From Gautieria morchelliformis (taxonomy: Eukaryota > Basidiomycota > Agaricomycetes > Gomphales > Gomphaceae), in NCBI GenBank assembly GCA_015179125.1, contig WHVA01000092.1:62001-126000 (forward strand): 64,000 nt of DNA, written 5' to 3'. The notes beneath the pieces are model-generated. The model did no database searches and was not told the origin of the DNA. It worked only from the letters and a program-made list of their open reading frames with translations. Shown here piece by piece: positions 11,469-25,967 of this stretch (position 1 is its first letter; the number at the start of each line of letters is the position of its first letter). The position numbers and the translations under genes are program-made.

Positions 11469-12758
11469 TGCCAAAGATACGTACTGTCAGTGTAGACAAA
11501 ATTGCGGGCTCCGCCGGGGACGATAACGACGACTGGGAAAAGTTGATAATTTTTGAAACCGTCGTAGGAAGTGCCATGAATTCCTTCGAGTCGCTCATAT
11601 CACTGAGTGATTTAACACCTAGTAGTAAGTGCAAATCATGCAAATCATGACGGTTTGGGCGTCTCAAGCAAGCGATGCCGCCTATAAAGCCGAACTTGTA
11701 GGTAAACGTTTTTCAAGTTGGACGTCGTGATTAACGGTGTGGAAAAAGCGCACACGCAACTCGGTACTAAGATGGCGGTGGGGCCGGTTTTGTTGAGCTC
11801 TATTCCACGTTCATATGGACCTTCGCCAGAGCAAATTCAACCAAGACAGCAGAAGAAACATGGTCGACAGTACTCTGTCCAACTCGACATTGGCGACGTC
11901 CCTGTAGATCATGTGGACAGCGAAAGTGACGTGGATGGCAAGGACTTACTTGCTGTCCCAGCCACAGGTGATCATAGTTGTGGCTGGCAGTGTCTAAAAC
12001 CTGATTACACTTGCTTTAGGACAACAACACCACCCGTCCTCACCGCTTCGTAAGTTCTCGCCTAGTACAAACAAGAGAGTTGTTATAACTAATTTGTATG
12101 ACACCCTGTCGTCTACTCCTTTCTGGTCTCCTCTGCCCTCGTCATCTTTCACAGCTCCGGAAGTTTCACCTCTGAAGGAAGCAGGAGTCACTCAGGCCCA
12201 GGACAATACATCAGGTACGTCGTTCAACCTGTATGTGCTCCCAATCTAACGTCGTGTCGCAGAGAACCCGGTGTTATATCCACGACCATCGCCAGAGGAG
12301 CTATTTGCTCGTCGTTTCGGCTACAGCTCCACAGCCCCCAAACCAGCCCCCCCTGTATCTCCCTACCCAGAATCTGAGGTTCCTGTTTCTCCTCCACGCC
12401 CACGGTCTATCCAGCGCCGCTTGACACCCTTCTGTGGTGACGAGGAAGGAAATCTAATTGTGCTTCCATCTCCACCTCTGCGTAAAACTTTTTCTTACTC
12501 ACAAATTTGTCTCATGTCTCATATTCACTGTGTACAGTCAGACCCGCGTCTTTCTGGCGCAATACTCAACGCTCGGCGTTGCATACGCCCTCGTTGCACC
12601 TCGTTCGCCGCGCCACTTTCCTGGCTGCGGGACTTGCCCTTGACAAACCAGTGTGCGACCTCTCTGCATTCGCCGTAGAAAGTCGAATCACAATAGGAAA
12701 AACAAGAGGACTTGGCGGAAGTGCCGGCGTACCCGTTGGCTGGGGTGTTTTTGGATAA
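11469..12758 (+). CDS. Unknown Pro/Ser-rich protein, multi-exon
   Basis: I do not recognise this protein. Exons that join in phase are about 11469-11624, 11669-11697 (short), 11718-11967, 12020-12049, 12155-12214, 12263-12481 and 12538-12758. The product starts MPKIRTVSVDKIAG (an upstream ATG at 11429 is possible, but a TATA-like box at 11437 favours the inner one). The middle is Pro-rich (PAPPVSPYPESEVPVSPP). The C-terminal part looks conserved: RRATFLAAGLALDKPVCDL and a Gly-rich end at GVPVGWGVFG. No domain, signal peptide or membrane segment is visible. The stop lies 4 bp before the start codon of the next gene on the same strand, which is unusually tight for a fungus. Exon borders in the 5' third are tentative. 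Confidence 0.6.
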
Positions 12759-12762
12759 CCCC

Positions 12763-15198
12763 ATGTCTCGACCATCTTTATGCCTCCTTATTTTTATTGC
12801 CCCATTCATCATCGCCCATGCCGGTGTCTCTACCCTCTCCCCCCGGCAAGATGTTCCTGCTGTTAGTGCTTCGCTGTCGACGCCAACATCCAGTTTTAAC
12901 TGGTGGCCATATCCCGGGGGAGGGGAAGGTCTCAGCACCTCCTTGCCAATTCCGACGCTTATGTCCATGACATCGACCTCCATGGTCAATTCTTCGGCGA
13001 ATTCCACAATTCCTTTGTCCTCGACGTCACATCCAACACTTTCAAGCCACAGCTCTCCATTATCACAAACGCGCGCCACCGTTTCTACGTCCCCACTAGC
13101 CACCTCCCCACCTTCAGAACCACAGTCACTCCTCAAGCCAGGCCAGATCCCCTTTAATCCTCTCTGGCTTGTACCTCTTTGCTTGGTCTCGGGCGCCGTG
13201 ATTGGTTGCGCTGTCGGATGGCTGGCATGGCATCGCTGTGGTGAGAAGAGGGATAGAATTGGGGTTGGACGTCCTTCAGAGAGGTATGCTAGGACCTATA
13301 AGCACGAAACAGAGCCAGGATATGACGACGATGACGGCGAGAAGGACGAGGAGAGCGGATACAGCCACGACTATTCTTCCCTTGGTCAACAGCCTGCCTA
13401 CCCTGTGGAACGAAATCTTCGTATGCCATCCACTGCAAGCACTTCGGGCGTACGGACGTGGGTGGGACATCCTCAAGCGAGAAAACGAAGTTTGGTTTTC
13501 AATGCTGTTCGAACAAGTACAGACAATGACGAAGAACACGATGGCCCCAATGATGTCAAGTCGCCGCTACTGACCCAGAGCCCATCCTCCGAAGCTATAC
13601 ACCACTGGAAACCCATGCCTGGGTCTCCTCCCCCTTCCGAGTATTGCTATGGCGACAACGAGCGCGACGATCTGGCGTATGATCTCATCAGGCATAAGAG
13701 CGTTAGGGGATCCATATGGGAGCAACTAGGTTTTGCAGAAGCGGAAGACGACCTGGGGAGGAAGAAGACTATGGTATATGATGGGGAGGGGCGGCGTACA
13801 TGGAGCGCGGGTGCGACGCAGAAACATATTGGTCGGAGTCTAAGTTTTTTGGCAAGAAGGAAGACGATGAAAGAAGGCCTGGTCGAACGCTGGATTCGGA
13901 GCATGATGGACGAGGAGGGTCACATGTCACCCGGGCCTGTTCGCCAGCAGGAGGCACCCAGTGTATCTATGAATTGTGATGAGACGGCACCGCACCCTGG
14001 GACACCAGAGTCCGTCTCGAGCACCTTATGTCGTGCCTCGTCCTCAACTTTGCATTCTCCATATTTTGACGAGGACCCCGTTATTGCATTTAACGGCAAC
14101 TCTCTCAAACCACATCCCTCCATGGCGCATCACTTGAACCCGACTGTGGCTTCCCAACCCGTCGCGATGCAGTCTGGCCAGCGAGGGAGCCTACCGCACA
14201 CAGAACAACGTTCACGTGGTGTCTCATTGCGAGATCCTGCATCGCTGTCAGGATGCGGTTCGACTAGTGTTATCATGCGACCGTCGTTGCCATCAAGGAA
14301 CGCGTTCCCGTTACGTTCCACTACCTCACCTCGCTCGAAATACCCTCAGAGAAGCATTTCCAGTCCCACACCTCCCAGCCCATCCAGTGTATCGGGAATC
14401 AGCCCCACGCCCCACATCACTGCATTTACATCCCTGAATTGTCGTCCGACCCGATCCACAGCGTCCAGAAATCTTTGTTCTACCTTAACCAGGGCTCCTC
14501 CCTCGCGCTTGGCTCGTCCGGTATCTAATACCACGCGTCCAGCTCGTGACAGCAGCATGCTACCCCGAAACGGCCCTTTACCCAGCCGTGGTCGTCATAA
14601 TACATCTCATCAACATCTCACTTCTGAATTACCCCCTGGACCGTCGTCTTTAGCCTCTCCCCCTCTTCAGTCCGCTCTGTGCTTCGATGAGACTCTACTG
14701 CCGTTGACTGCCCCGTCCCGGGCGTCCACGATAGCAAGTATGGCTGGAACGAAGCTTCCGACATCCTCAGGTACACACCGACATTCTGTCAAACGCGTCT
14801 TTGATTCTGGCTCTATACCGCCAAACGCTCGTGCGCGTACCCCGCGGCCTCTTTTGAGCCAGCAAAGCCTGGCCCACACGCCTTCATCTTCTCCTGCGCC
14901 CAGACCATTATCTGCGAAGGAACGGTATTTGGCTTGGCAGGACGCTTACGCACGAGTGGGCATGATCGTATCCCAGTCATACAACACGCGCAGCGTCGAT
15001 GAGCATCCAGTGAGCCCTACCATGTTCGGTGCCGTGATCAACGAAGAGGTAGAAGGTGGGCACCTGGCAGACAGTCATACGAAGAGTCAAGATAGCATTG
15101 TTTACCGAGCGGAGGGTGGGGAAGGCATCGAGCAACGGCTGGACACACTTGGGCGTAATGAGCAAGGGGGGCTGTGTGTTTCTCCCATGTTTATATAG
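12763..15198 (+). CDS. Predicted type I single-pass membrane protein, Ser/Thr-rich ectodomain
   Basis: One uninterrupted frame from the ATG at 12763 gives about 811 aa; the frame is open further upstream but that part overlaps the preceding gene. The N-terminus (LCLLIFIAPFIIAHAG) is a signal peptide. It is followed by about 100 residues rich in Ser, Thr and Pro, suited to O-glycosylation. A single membrane segment follows near residues 125-150 (WLVPLCLVSGAVIGCAVGWL), then a basic stop-transfer and a long cytoplasmic tail of over 600 residues. The tail is acidic at first (YDDDDGEKDEES) and then Ser/Pro-rich and low in predicted structure, ending with a conserved-looking helix (KERYLAWQDAYARVGMI). 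The topology resembles fungal cell-wall stress sensors and other wall-facing membrane proteins, but no named domain is seen and no function is claimed. Confidence 0.75.
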   Translation: MSRPSLCLLIFIAPFIIAHAGVSTLSPRQDVPAVSASLSTPTSSFNWWPYPGGGEGLSTSLPIPTLMSMTSTSMVNSSANSTIPLSSTSHPTLSSHSSPLSQTRATVSTSPLATSPPSEPQSLLKPGQIPFNPLWLVPLCLVSGAVIGCAVGWLAWHRCGEKRDRIGVGRPSERYARTYKHETEPGYDDDDGEKDEESGYSHDYSSLGQQPAYPVERNLRMPSTASTSGVRTWVGHPQARKRSLVFNAVRTSTDNDEEHDGPNDVKSPLLTQSPSSEAIHHWKPMPGSPPPSEYCYGDNERDDLAYDLIRHKSVRGSIWEQLGFAEAEDDLGRKKTMVYDGEGRRTWSAGATQKHIGRSLSFLARRKTMKEGLVERWIRSMMDEEGHMSPGPVRQQEAPSVSMNCDETAPHPGTPESVSSTLCRASSSTLHSPYFDEDPVIAFNGNSLKPHPSMAHHLNPTVASQPVAMQSGQRGSLPHTEQRSRGVSLRDPASLSGCGSTSVIMRPSLPSRNAFPLRSTTSPRSKYPQRSISSPTPPSPSSVSGISPTPHITAFTSLNCRPTRSTASRNLCSTLTRAPPSRLARPVSNTTRPARDSSMLPRNGPLPSRGRHNTSHQHLTSELPPGPSSLASPPLQSALCFDETLLPLTAPSRASTIASMAGTKLPTSSGTHRHSVKRVFDSGSIPPNARARTPRPLLSQQSLAHTPSSSPAPRPLSAKERYLAWQDAYARVGMIVSQSYNTRSVDEHPVSPTMFGAVINEEVEGGHLADSHTKSQDSIVYRAEGGEGIEQRLDTLGRNEQGGLCVSPMFI

Positions 15199-15353
15199 TA
15201 ATTATATAGTAAGTATACTGTTAATGAGTTCGCCGCCACGCGACTACATATTAGATTTGTGTATTCCACGTTACTGCTGTCCTACATTGACGATTATTCC
15301 CACGATGAAAGCTTAAGTACGAAGGCTGAATCCTGCCCACAAAACCCGTAGTC

Positions 15354-17538
<2,185 letters not shown>

Positions 17539-18536
17539 TTCCGTAAACCACGCAGAGCCGAGAGACGAGTAGCCTAAGTTTTTCCAAACAAGCTAAGGTC
17601 CTTAAATGATTGATACATGAGGGACTTCCTGATCCAGGCTCATTCTCTCGGACAAACCGAACTCGGTCTAGCCATAAGATTAGCACAAGTCCCGCCCAAA
17701 CGATCGATACTGACGCATGCAAAGGAGATATGTGCTATAAGGACAGCAGCAAGGAGCAGCTCTAGAATGAAGCTTCCACATGGTCTTCGTCCCTATCTGA
17801 AAAGGAAAGTACTCTTAGAATGATGCCAGGTTGCCACTTTTTCTGCGTCGGTCGCCCGACGCTAATTTTGACCACGAACCGAGGTGAAACTGTGAGGTGG
17901 TTCTCAAAAGCGCTAGCTAGTCAGGAGGAGGGCACAAGGGTTTAGAAGACCGTGACCATATTGCAATGAAAAGCAGCAGCACCTCCCAGCCAGGCTATAG
18001 ACGTTGCGCGTTTCGCCCGCCCACGCTTGGCCTAGTTATTACTCCTTGACCAATAGAAGTCAGCCTGACCATGTGCAGTCAACAGACATGATTCTTGGTG
18101 CAGCATAAGGACAAGAGCAAGCTGGGCAATCGTCGGAAAGAAGCTGGGCGGCCACGCGTCGACCAGACCGTGGCGCTAGGCCAAGTATGTACTCCATGTA
18201 CACTTATATCAACAGGTCGCAATTTTAGACTGCATAAATTATCCAGTCACTCCTCACTAGAAGCCTAGGTAGAGTGGTATGCTCCGAGGGTTGGCCTAAG
18301 TTATCATATGAGACGCATACTACGGAATTATACACGGAGTATACGTAACAGGTATTCTTTATAATCCTCCCAAGAAAGCAATGCATGAAAGCGGGACAAC
18401 ACGGGACAGGACAGAGAGCACAATACACCAGGCACATGTCACGGAATCAGAGGGACAGGGATAATAGGTGGGGTAATAAGTGTACAACGCTGTCATCAGC
18501 GAGCCTGAAGACCATCACGAGGGAACACCTAGACAT
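17539..18536. other. Intergenic between chitinase 5' end and transcription factor 3' end
   Basis: Holds the chitinase promoter region and the 3' flank of the Zn2Cys6 factor. Short open frames on both strands (for example 17722-17477 and 18437-18225 on minus) lack motifs and I treat them as chance. Confidence 0.5.
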
Positions 18537-21500
18537 TCAGCTCATACGCTGGTCATGCTGCATGAGGGAATTATGTGGCACGAAATTATAGGGGTCAACA
18601 GAATGGTGTTGTTGTTGGCTTTGATCTCCGGAACCAGAAGGGTTTGCGACCGAGTCTGGCCACGTGAACCCTGGCATCATGACGTGTTCCCACCACACAG
18701 GGTTGTTGATAGCTTGCATGGACGCGAGGAGGTCTTCACTGGGGACCTCGGGCATGCTTTGTTCCATGTTGTACTGTGTGACCGTGCCAGCAGCGCTAGA
18801 GGACGAGTACGTCTCCTCATAATGTGTCGGGGAAAGGGTCAGAGTCTGGCCATACTGAGTGCCTCCCATAGGTGCGACCTGAGTAGCTTGCGTGATCTGA
18901 CCAGGGTGCTGGTTTGACGACATCGAAAGGTTAGGTAGTGATGTCATCGGAGCGTCCACGGGGGAGCTCTCGAGCTTGGGGATCGCGCGACGTGGCTCCT
19001 CATGAGGGGTAGAATAGCGCGCCAGCAAGCTAGCCAGGAATCTAGAGTACAGCTTTGGAGTGTGTCGGTCGTCCACAGCGATGGTACTCGACGCGAAAAC
19101 CTTGACGAGACGCCCTACCAACGACAGGATATGATCCTTGTGAGCTGGCCCAACAATTCCAGCGAAATCCGGGCGCAGCAACTGTGAGATGCTATAGCGT
19201 GAGCAAGTGTGACATTTGCAAACGACATAACTGACCTTGAGCAGAAAGGCCGATGCAAACGACGCAAAGATGAAATGTGCTGGAACAAAATTGAGCGTCG
19301 CCATCGCGGTATGGCTTAAACAAGACACTAACCGTCAGGAGCATAGCGCATGTAACCAGTTGGAACGAGCTGGTCGGTAACAGTGGTAATAACCGCGCAC
19401 GCAGCATCGAAACACTACACACAATTGGAGCAAGGACAGACAGACGAGCAGCGCGCAACTCACCCGCTGGAAGAAAACGTCTTCGCGTCGGAGTCCACGC
19501 TGTACTGCATGCTGAAAGCCGAACGAGAACATGACCAGACGCGAATAATTGACCATACTGCCCAGAAAGTCAGAAGGTAAACAGAGATAATGTAAGAGCT
19601 CAACGCACAATGGTAGTAACTGTACGCGGAAAACGCAACCGGGTTCTGAGCCAGTGTGATCAGCACAGAGTCATCATCCGCTGCAAAACGAAACTCTCAC
19701 CATCTGTCCGAGAATCCCTGTTAAACCTTGCAGCCGCTTGCTCCTGGAATATCCGGAGCTGTTCGTCGTAGCGCATCGTGATGGCATGAAAATCAGCCTG
19801 CTGAGCCACCGAGAGAATTAGCAAACGGTGACAAACTCTGCCATTTATCCCAACGTACCTGATTCAGCCCATTTGACACACTGTGGTCGGAATAAACTTC
19901 CTCGTGGAAGCGCGTGATAAGCCTCAACAGCTCCGTGTACGCACACAAGTGCACATCATATGGGAGGTTAAGTGCCGATCGCTTGTACCAATCACTGGAA
20001 TTGCGTATGATGAAATCTTCCTTGATAGTAGAGGGTTTGCCGATCTGCGTGCTTGTCGAGCGGTCAAGATTGAAGCATATCATCCATGTGCGCGTGCGGT
20101 TTAACACCTCCCGCTCATGCTTCTCCGACGTGATTTTGCTGGACGATGGCTGGTGCAGGTTTAAATCCGTTGCGATCCTACGACCAAAGCGGTCAGTCAG
20201 CTTCAAACTAAGCATACTTACCCAATCACACGCACCGTATTGCAAGTCCAAGATATAACCAGGCGCGGTCTTCTTCCCAGCGACGAGCAGGGACCGAATA
20301 GACGCTCATGAGAAGGTATGCTTGACAGAGCTCGACGGACTTCCAGCCGTCAATGAGGCTTGTTGCAGCGGCTGACTTAGCGAAGTGCATAGCATATTTG
20401 TAGATATCCGCTCTAGGTGCGTAGTACCGTGAAGCGACGGCACAGACTGTGAAGTGCGTCAATATTTGATGGGAGCCCGCGAGGTCGCCTGAAAGAGAGA
20501 GAGAAAAAAAGGAGCACGTACCGACGGTAAAAAGGAAGGGGCAACGCGCAAACGTGCGAGCCGGTGTATGAATCTCAGGATCTAGTAGAGATACGAAAGG
20601 CTAAGCACATAGTCAGTCAGTTAGGTCACCAAGAAGTAAAATAACACAAATACGTACGTTTAGACGCTCATAGAATCTGACAAACATCATCGTCAGATAG
20701 TTCGGCCTGGCCAAGAGTTAGGAATAACAAACATCGCAAATAACTTCTCCACGTCGTCTGGGGTGACCAGGCCGTGCACCAAAATCTCTGGAGGCATCGT
20801 GCGTTCAACGATAACCCGTCGCAGATCGAGGTTTGTCGCAGGACCTGTGGCGAGCTAAGCACAGAATAAGACAAAAACTATTGAGATTGACAAACCTGGG
20901 AAGAAATACGTTGCATTCGCCACGCCGACGTCGTTTTCGTTTTCGTCATCCTGATCTGGGCTGGTTGCATCCGCAGTGGCCGGACTGGCTACGTCGCTCA
21001 TGGGGCCCATGCTCGGCTTCCGGGGAGTCGTATTCCGGAGACTCAGATTCGCGATCAAGCCCAACGGTGCAGCCTCTTCCGGAAGGCTGTGCAGCTTGCC
21101 TTTCTTCTCCTTTTCCGGATGCTCGAGGTCAGGATCTGCCTCCTGGTCGGCATCATTGTCGCACGCAGCGGTACCGTCGTCTTCGTCAGCGTCCTCCTCG
21201 TAGGTATCATCATGCTCTGCACGACCGTCGAGGGTGAACGCCCCTGCTCCGCCGGGGCCGCCAGCCGTGCGTACACTGGCCCCTTGGATCTTATCGATCC
21301 ATGCCAGCACATCCTTGTTTGTCGCTGGTTCGGGCGTGACCCCGTGCGCCGCCTGGGAGGGCAGGGCAAGATTGAGGGGTGTGCGATATGCTGGGTTGTT
21401 TATTTGTTTCAAGAGCGAGTCAATGATCGCTTCCTTCTGGCGCAGCTGTGCTAGCAAGAACTCTCGTTTACTGTCCCACAAATGTCAGTTTTGAGTTGGA

Positions 21501-22278
21501 AATAGGTAGATAGAGCATACTTTGGCCCCGAGCGTGGTTTCCGGCCTTCGACGATACATTGGTGACCGCCGGACTTGCACCGGCGGCAAGTATTCGAATC
21601 AGGAGGGAACTCGCAGCGCATTTTCAGTTTCTTGCAGTAGCGACATGCGCCCGGTCTGAGGATGATGAATCTAAGATTAGTTGATGGCCACAAGATTGAT
21701 GAGCGGGAGGCGCACAATCTCTGAACAGGCTTAGGCTCGTCACGAGTCTTTTCGTCGGCCTCGTCCTCATCGCTCTCCTCGCCCATCGGCGAGGCCCTGC
21801 CCGTCCCATCTGCAGAGTTCCTCGGGCGTTTTCGGGGAGCAGCTGGCTTCGGTGTAGCCTTGGCCTGAGGCTTGCGTCTCTGGGGTGGCCCTGCACGTTC
21901 ACGTTTACCAATGCTCTGTGTATGGTCTAGTAAGGTATTAGTTGGCTCGAACTTGGGGATCTGCTCGATGGCTCCACTCAATGCGTAGTACTGAGTGGGG
22001 CTTTGACGGGGAACGGCGTTGATTTGGCGACCAGAGGCCGAGGTTGGGGATACGCTAGGAGTAGGAAGGTATTGATGGGACTGTGGAAGGGGCTGAGAGG
22101 TGTATGGGTTCAAAAGGGAGTTGTATTGAGGGTACTGGTTCTGCTGTGGGAAGTGCTCTAAAAAGGCGGCATATTCGACTTCGGGCTCTGGCTGGGGAGC
22201 CTGAAGAGAGTCCTCATAGAAGGTGGTCGTCGAGCCTATCATGGCAGTCGAGGAGGAAGAGTTCTGCTGGTTGGCCAT
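18537..22278 (-). CDS. Zn2Cys6 transcription factor with fungal_trans middle domain
   Basis: A fungal-specific zinc-cluster regulator acting in the nucleus. The start at 22278 opens a Gln/Ser/Pro-rich N-terminus, then a basic region (RKRPRNS) and acidic block. The zinc cluster spans the next splice (ACRYCKKLKMRC...TCRRCKSGGHQC), with six Cys present; exon 1 is 22278-21716 and exon 2 is 21655-21521. Exon 3 (21470 on) begins with a Leu-rich helix, probably dimerising, and an acidic linker. The fungal_trans region runs through several exons from about 20860 to 19140. It is recognised from TMPPEILVHGLVTPDDVEK, RTFARCPFLFTV, VASRYYAPRADIYKYA, CQAYLLMSVYSVP, IATDLNLHQPS and RHTPKLYSRFL. The C-terminus is Gln/Ser/Pro-rich. 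The whole has roughly ten exons and looks intact. The target genes are unknown; the divergent chitinase next door is a candidate only by position. Confidence 0.9.
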
Positions 22279-23031
22279 TATAAGGCGTACTGATGTCGGG
22301 GTTGACGCTCCCCGAGAAAGAGGCGCCTGCGTCCGACGCTTCAGCTCCTCATTGCTTACTTAAATACTGCGTCTTCTAATACCACGATGCCTGACATGGC
22401 TGATTATACGTAGATTTTCGCAAACAATTCGGGCAGTGTCGGGCAATGCGAAGTTGGCCTTACAGTAATACGACAAACTACTATAGCCCCAGGATCGACG
22501 CGGTGCTGAGTCACTGGGAAGATGTAGAGCGGTGCCTATGCCAAGGGATTCCAGCATGCTGGTGAGGGTAACGAGCCCGGTACATCGCTGCCGCCATGGA
22601 AATTATTCGCTAGCAAGCGCTTCAATCATCTCTCCTATGCTCAGGATTTCAACGGCGCCTTCAAGACGACGCTATGCTGCTCCGGTTCCCACACCGGCCT
22701 GCGAAGGTGGCAGTGCGACCATGTCGCCACATGCAGGCTATGCTGGGTACCCCATTGGGACGCTGATCTAGAGCGTGTTTTCTGGGAGAGAACGAAGAAA
22801 ACAACGTTCACGTACATACTTACAACTAAAATATCTCTGCTGTTCAACTTATAGTAGTGTGGCGTTCTCGGGGACACGTTGATGGTTTGTCCTGTTCTGA
22901 TCATCTGTCCCTCAAATTCTGATTTTGTGACGATCCAGCATTACATCTGCTTGGACGCCTGGTAATCCACTGACATATGGCAAGTGAATGGTCCAATAAA
23001 CTGTTTGCATGCCCCAAAGTAACCCAAAATT
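22279..23031. other. Intergenic upstream of the transcription factor
   Basis: Promoter region of the Zn2Cys6 gene and sequence leading into a kinase relic. Short frames at 22532-22771 and 22904-22641 overlap on opposite strands and show no motif. Confidence 0.45.
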
Positions 23032-23472
23032 GATGCTTCAAAGGATGCTCATGACTACATACTACAAGGACTGCAGGCGGTTAAACCGGACTTGCCAGAG
23101 AGTTACAACCACATGCATGATCTTGAATCATTGTGGCGGGTAGCCGCATGGATCTATTACGGTTTCAGCGACTCAGTTGTCCCCGCTTCTTCGCCCCAAG
23201 AGCCACCGGATGACATTCGGAGGGCTCTCTTCCCTTCCGCCTTACTAGATTTCCGTCTTGCTTCATGACAAAGGTTCGATGATAATCTACCGACACAATA
23301 TGTCCGACCTACCCGTGTGCTGGATCGTGTTCAGCAACATCTTATAGAGCAATATCAAGTCGTCAAGTCAACGTTAGCTGGTTATATTGACCTGGATGCC
23401 TCCAATCATATTATATATGAAATCTTCAAGCTGATAACTCAAGATGTTGCGGATCGGGACTCCCAACTATAA
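23032..23472 (+). pseudogene. FunK1-like protein kinase C-terminal relic
   Basis: One frame reads as coherent protein for about 146 codons with a single internal stop near 23266-23268. The sequence HDLESLWRVAAWIYYG matches the late-lobe signature (HDLES + W-rich helix) of the fungal FunK1 protein-kinase family, followed by the usual C-terminal tail (LFPSALLDFRLAS ... VLDRVQQHLIEQY). The catalytic loop and DFG segment that would precede it are not present, so this is a truncated, decayed fragment rather than a gene. FunK1 genes are numerous and often pseudogenised in Agaricomycetes. The family call rests on this short signature and is moderate. Confidence 0.45.
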
Positions 23473-23694
23473 TCTGATTTCCATGCCGCAGATACGTGCA
23501 GAGCCGCAACGAGAAAGGGAGGGGACTGATGGCATGGGTCCCTCCTCAAAGAGAAGGGTGGTCTCCAGTGAGAATTGACATTCTGAATACGGTGTTGGCT
23601 ACTAGATACTTGAAGTTGTACATTAATCGTCGCAGCATACATGCGGCCGCCTAGCTGACCAAGCAAGGGTTTGCGTACGGCGCTTCCTTTGAGC

Positions 23695-25571
23695 ATGCTA
23701 CTGCGCCCGCTGCTCGAAACGTCAGCAGCAGGTGCAACACAACTGCCTCAACGTTTCTCATGGCTTAAAAAAGTATCGGCGACAAACGCTAATAAATTAT
23801 ACTCCACTAGAGTACCTTGGGGGACCCATCGTGTTGAAGGTCAGAGGGCCCTGCAGGAACGTCAGGAACACAAAAGGAATGACCATGGACCCAGCGAACA
23901 TTCTCGTAAAGGAAAGATAAAACTTCTTACTCCTTACGACCTCTCCCAGCGGATAGAGACTTTGTGCATGAAAGGAGACTTGCGGGGGGCCATCTCGTCT
24001 GTCAAAGAAGCGCCCTTGGACGCTCAGAATGCTGTCGTATGGGCTACTCTGATACGATCGGTTATAACGAACGGAAAATACCAGGAGGCATATCGGCTCT
24101 TCATAGATGTAAGCTATATCACTATACGTCACGTTGTCGCTGAGCTTTGCTCGTTGTATAGATGAAACGAAGAGGAATTCGCCCCACCTCACGTACCTAT
24201 AGCACCTTATTAAAAGGTTACGCTCAGATTGACGACTGGGAGAGGTTTCCTTTGCAGTTGGACAATGTGTGCAGCGTTTATGATCAACTTCGCCAACACC
24301 ATGGGATGGTCCAGCCTGATGGCGGACCCGATGACGAGTTGTCCAACATCCCATATAATCTGCTCATCACCATCTTCGGAAAGGCGCAACGCTTCCAAAG
24401 AATGTTTGACGTGTTTAACGCAATGCCCCCGAAAGGGCCGTTGGCTCCAGACATGCACACGTTCACCGTTCTCATCACTGCCATAGGAAATAGGCAATTA
24501 TCTGCCTTTGCAACCCCCCCAGAAGGGAAGGATGCAGAAGCCGACCCCCTACCAAGCGCTAATGAGCTGGCGTACAAGAACGCGTCTGATGCTAAACTAA
24601 TATGGAGGCAGCTGCTTCGCGTCTGCCGTACTCCTGACTCACATGCAATTCGTGCTATACTCAAACCATTGTCGCGCGGCCGACCTTCAGACCAAAACTT
24701 CGCCCTTGACATCGCGCACGAGTACCTTGGCCTCTCGCCGCCTGGCAAACAATCAATTCCTGCCAAGTTACCACTCCATGAGCAGACCCTGGAAGCCGTC
24801 CTCGCAACCTCTAACGCTGCAAGACGATACAGGTATACGTTGCATTATATACAACAAGTCATCGATTCTAGGCCGGTTCTGCTATTGAACAGGAAACATA
24901 TGGATTATGCGTTGCATGCACATGCTGCACTCGCATGCATGGATCCTGGGGAGTCCGAGCAAGCGCTGGAAATGCTTCAGTGGATGTTGCGCATGCAAGC
25001 ATTGCCACGAGCCCCAGGGCTTGATAGGGACACCGGTGGCATCGGTCCTCAGATCAAGCCAGCGACGTCCACGTATGACATTGTCGCTCTTGCGTGCTGG
25101 AACGGCGGGGATTGGCCAAACGCGTGCCGCGTGTTTGAATTGATGACAGGCTACTCCCGAGACCAGTTCCGAGGTGAGATGAAAGCCCCACCGACAAGTT
25201 CCTCTCGACAGGGATTGCGTCCGAGCGCCATCTTTATGTCGTCGTTCATCAGAGCGGCGACGAAAACATACGATCCGGAGAACGTGCGACAGGCTCTGAA
25301 TATCCTTGGACATTATGGCTTGGATAATATCCTTGAAGAGGTCACTGATCCCGGTCATCCATCACAGCGCAAATTGCGAAGGCAGGACAGTAATCGAGCG
25401 TTTTATGCCTCCAAGCTTGTCGAGGCACTACATATCGCATTGCCCCAGATGCTGAAGTCGGCTGACTACGACCAGGTATTAAAGACGCGATGGAAGGACA
25501 TGCTAAGACGCGCGGAGGAAATTATCCCGAGTAGGCCTGTGCGAGAGGTTGGCCAGTTAAGATCGTCTTAA
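23695..25571 (+). CDS. Pentatricopeptide-repeat (PPR) protein, probably mitochondrial
   Basis: PPR proteins bind organellar RNA and act in its processing or translation. Two exons, 23695-24108 and 24162-25571, join in phase to give 607 aa. The start at 23695 (MLLRPLLETSAAG) gives an Arg/Ser/Ala-rich, acid-free N-terminus suited to mitochondrial import; the frame is open upstream but has no other ATG. PPR-type helical repeats are seen around the splice (VWATLIRSVITNGKYQEAYR, then RGIRPTSRTYSTLLKGYA), again at PYNLLITIFGKAQRFQRMF and PDMHTFTVLITAIGNR, and a later one at ATSTYDIVALACWNGGDW. The gene looks intact. It has no close functional neighbour. Confidence 0.85.
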
Positions 25572-25967
25572 CGGTAGTCTCCTGCTGGATAACATGAATG
25601 TATCCCAGCACCTACCCCAAGTCGTAACGACAAGTCTGAGATGTTGGCCAGCCTACAGCGGCTTGACGGCCATACCCCCGGCCAACTCGCATACGTGTGG
25701 TGCGGGGGCATTGGATGAGGAATGTCCTCGAGCGCATCAATCACTGATTCAATTCTTACTCATGCATGTGGAGATATCAGATTACTTCCAATCTCGCATC
25801 ATTTCGAGACTGATAAGGATTTGACACTTGACTCTTACTATTTGATGTTTGTTCGACTCCGACGTTTTCTGAGTTAGACTGACATGTACTACAGTATATA
25901 AATTAGCAATGCTTATTGTGTAACAAGTTTGTAGTGCGTAGAAATGAGAAATGCATCATGAATAGGT
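25572..25967. other. Convergent intergenic region
   Basis: Lies between the 3' ends of the PPR gene (plus) and the MYND gene (minus). It presumably holds both 3' UTRs. No further feature recognised. Confidence 0.5.

Noticed and set aside
20855-21481. Independent plus-strand genes opposite the transcription factor
   Set aside because: Several plus frames are open here, but they mirror the acidic, GC-rich exon 3 of the minus-strand factor, whose splicing and motifs are coherent.
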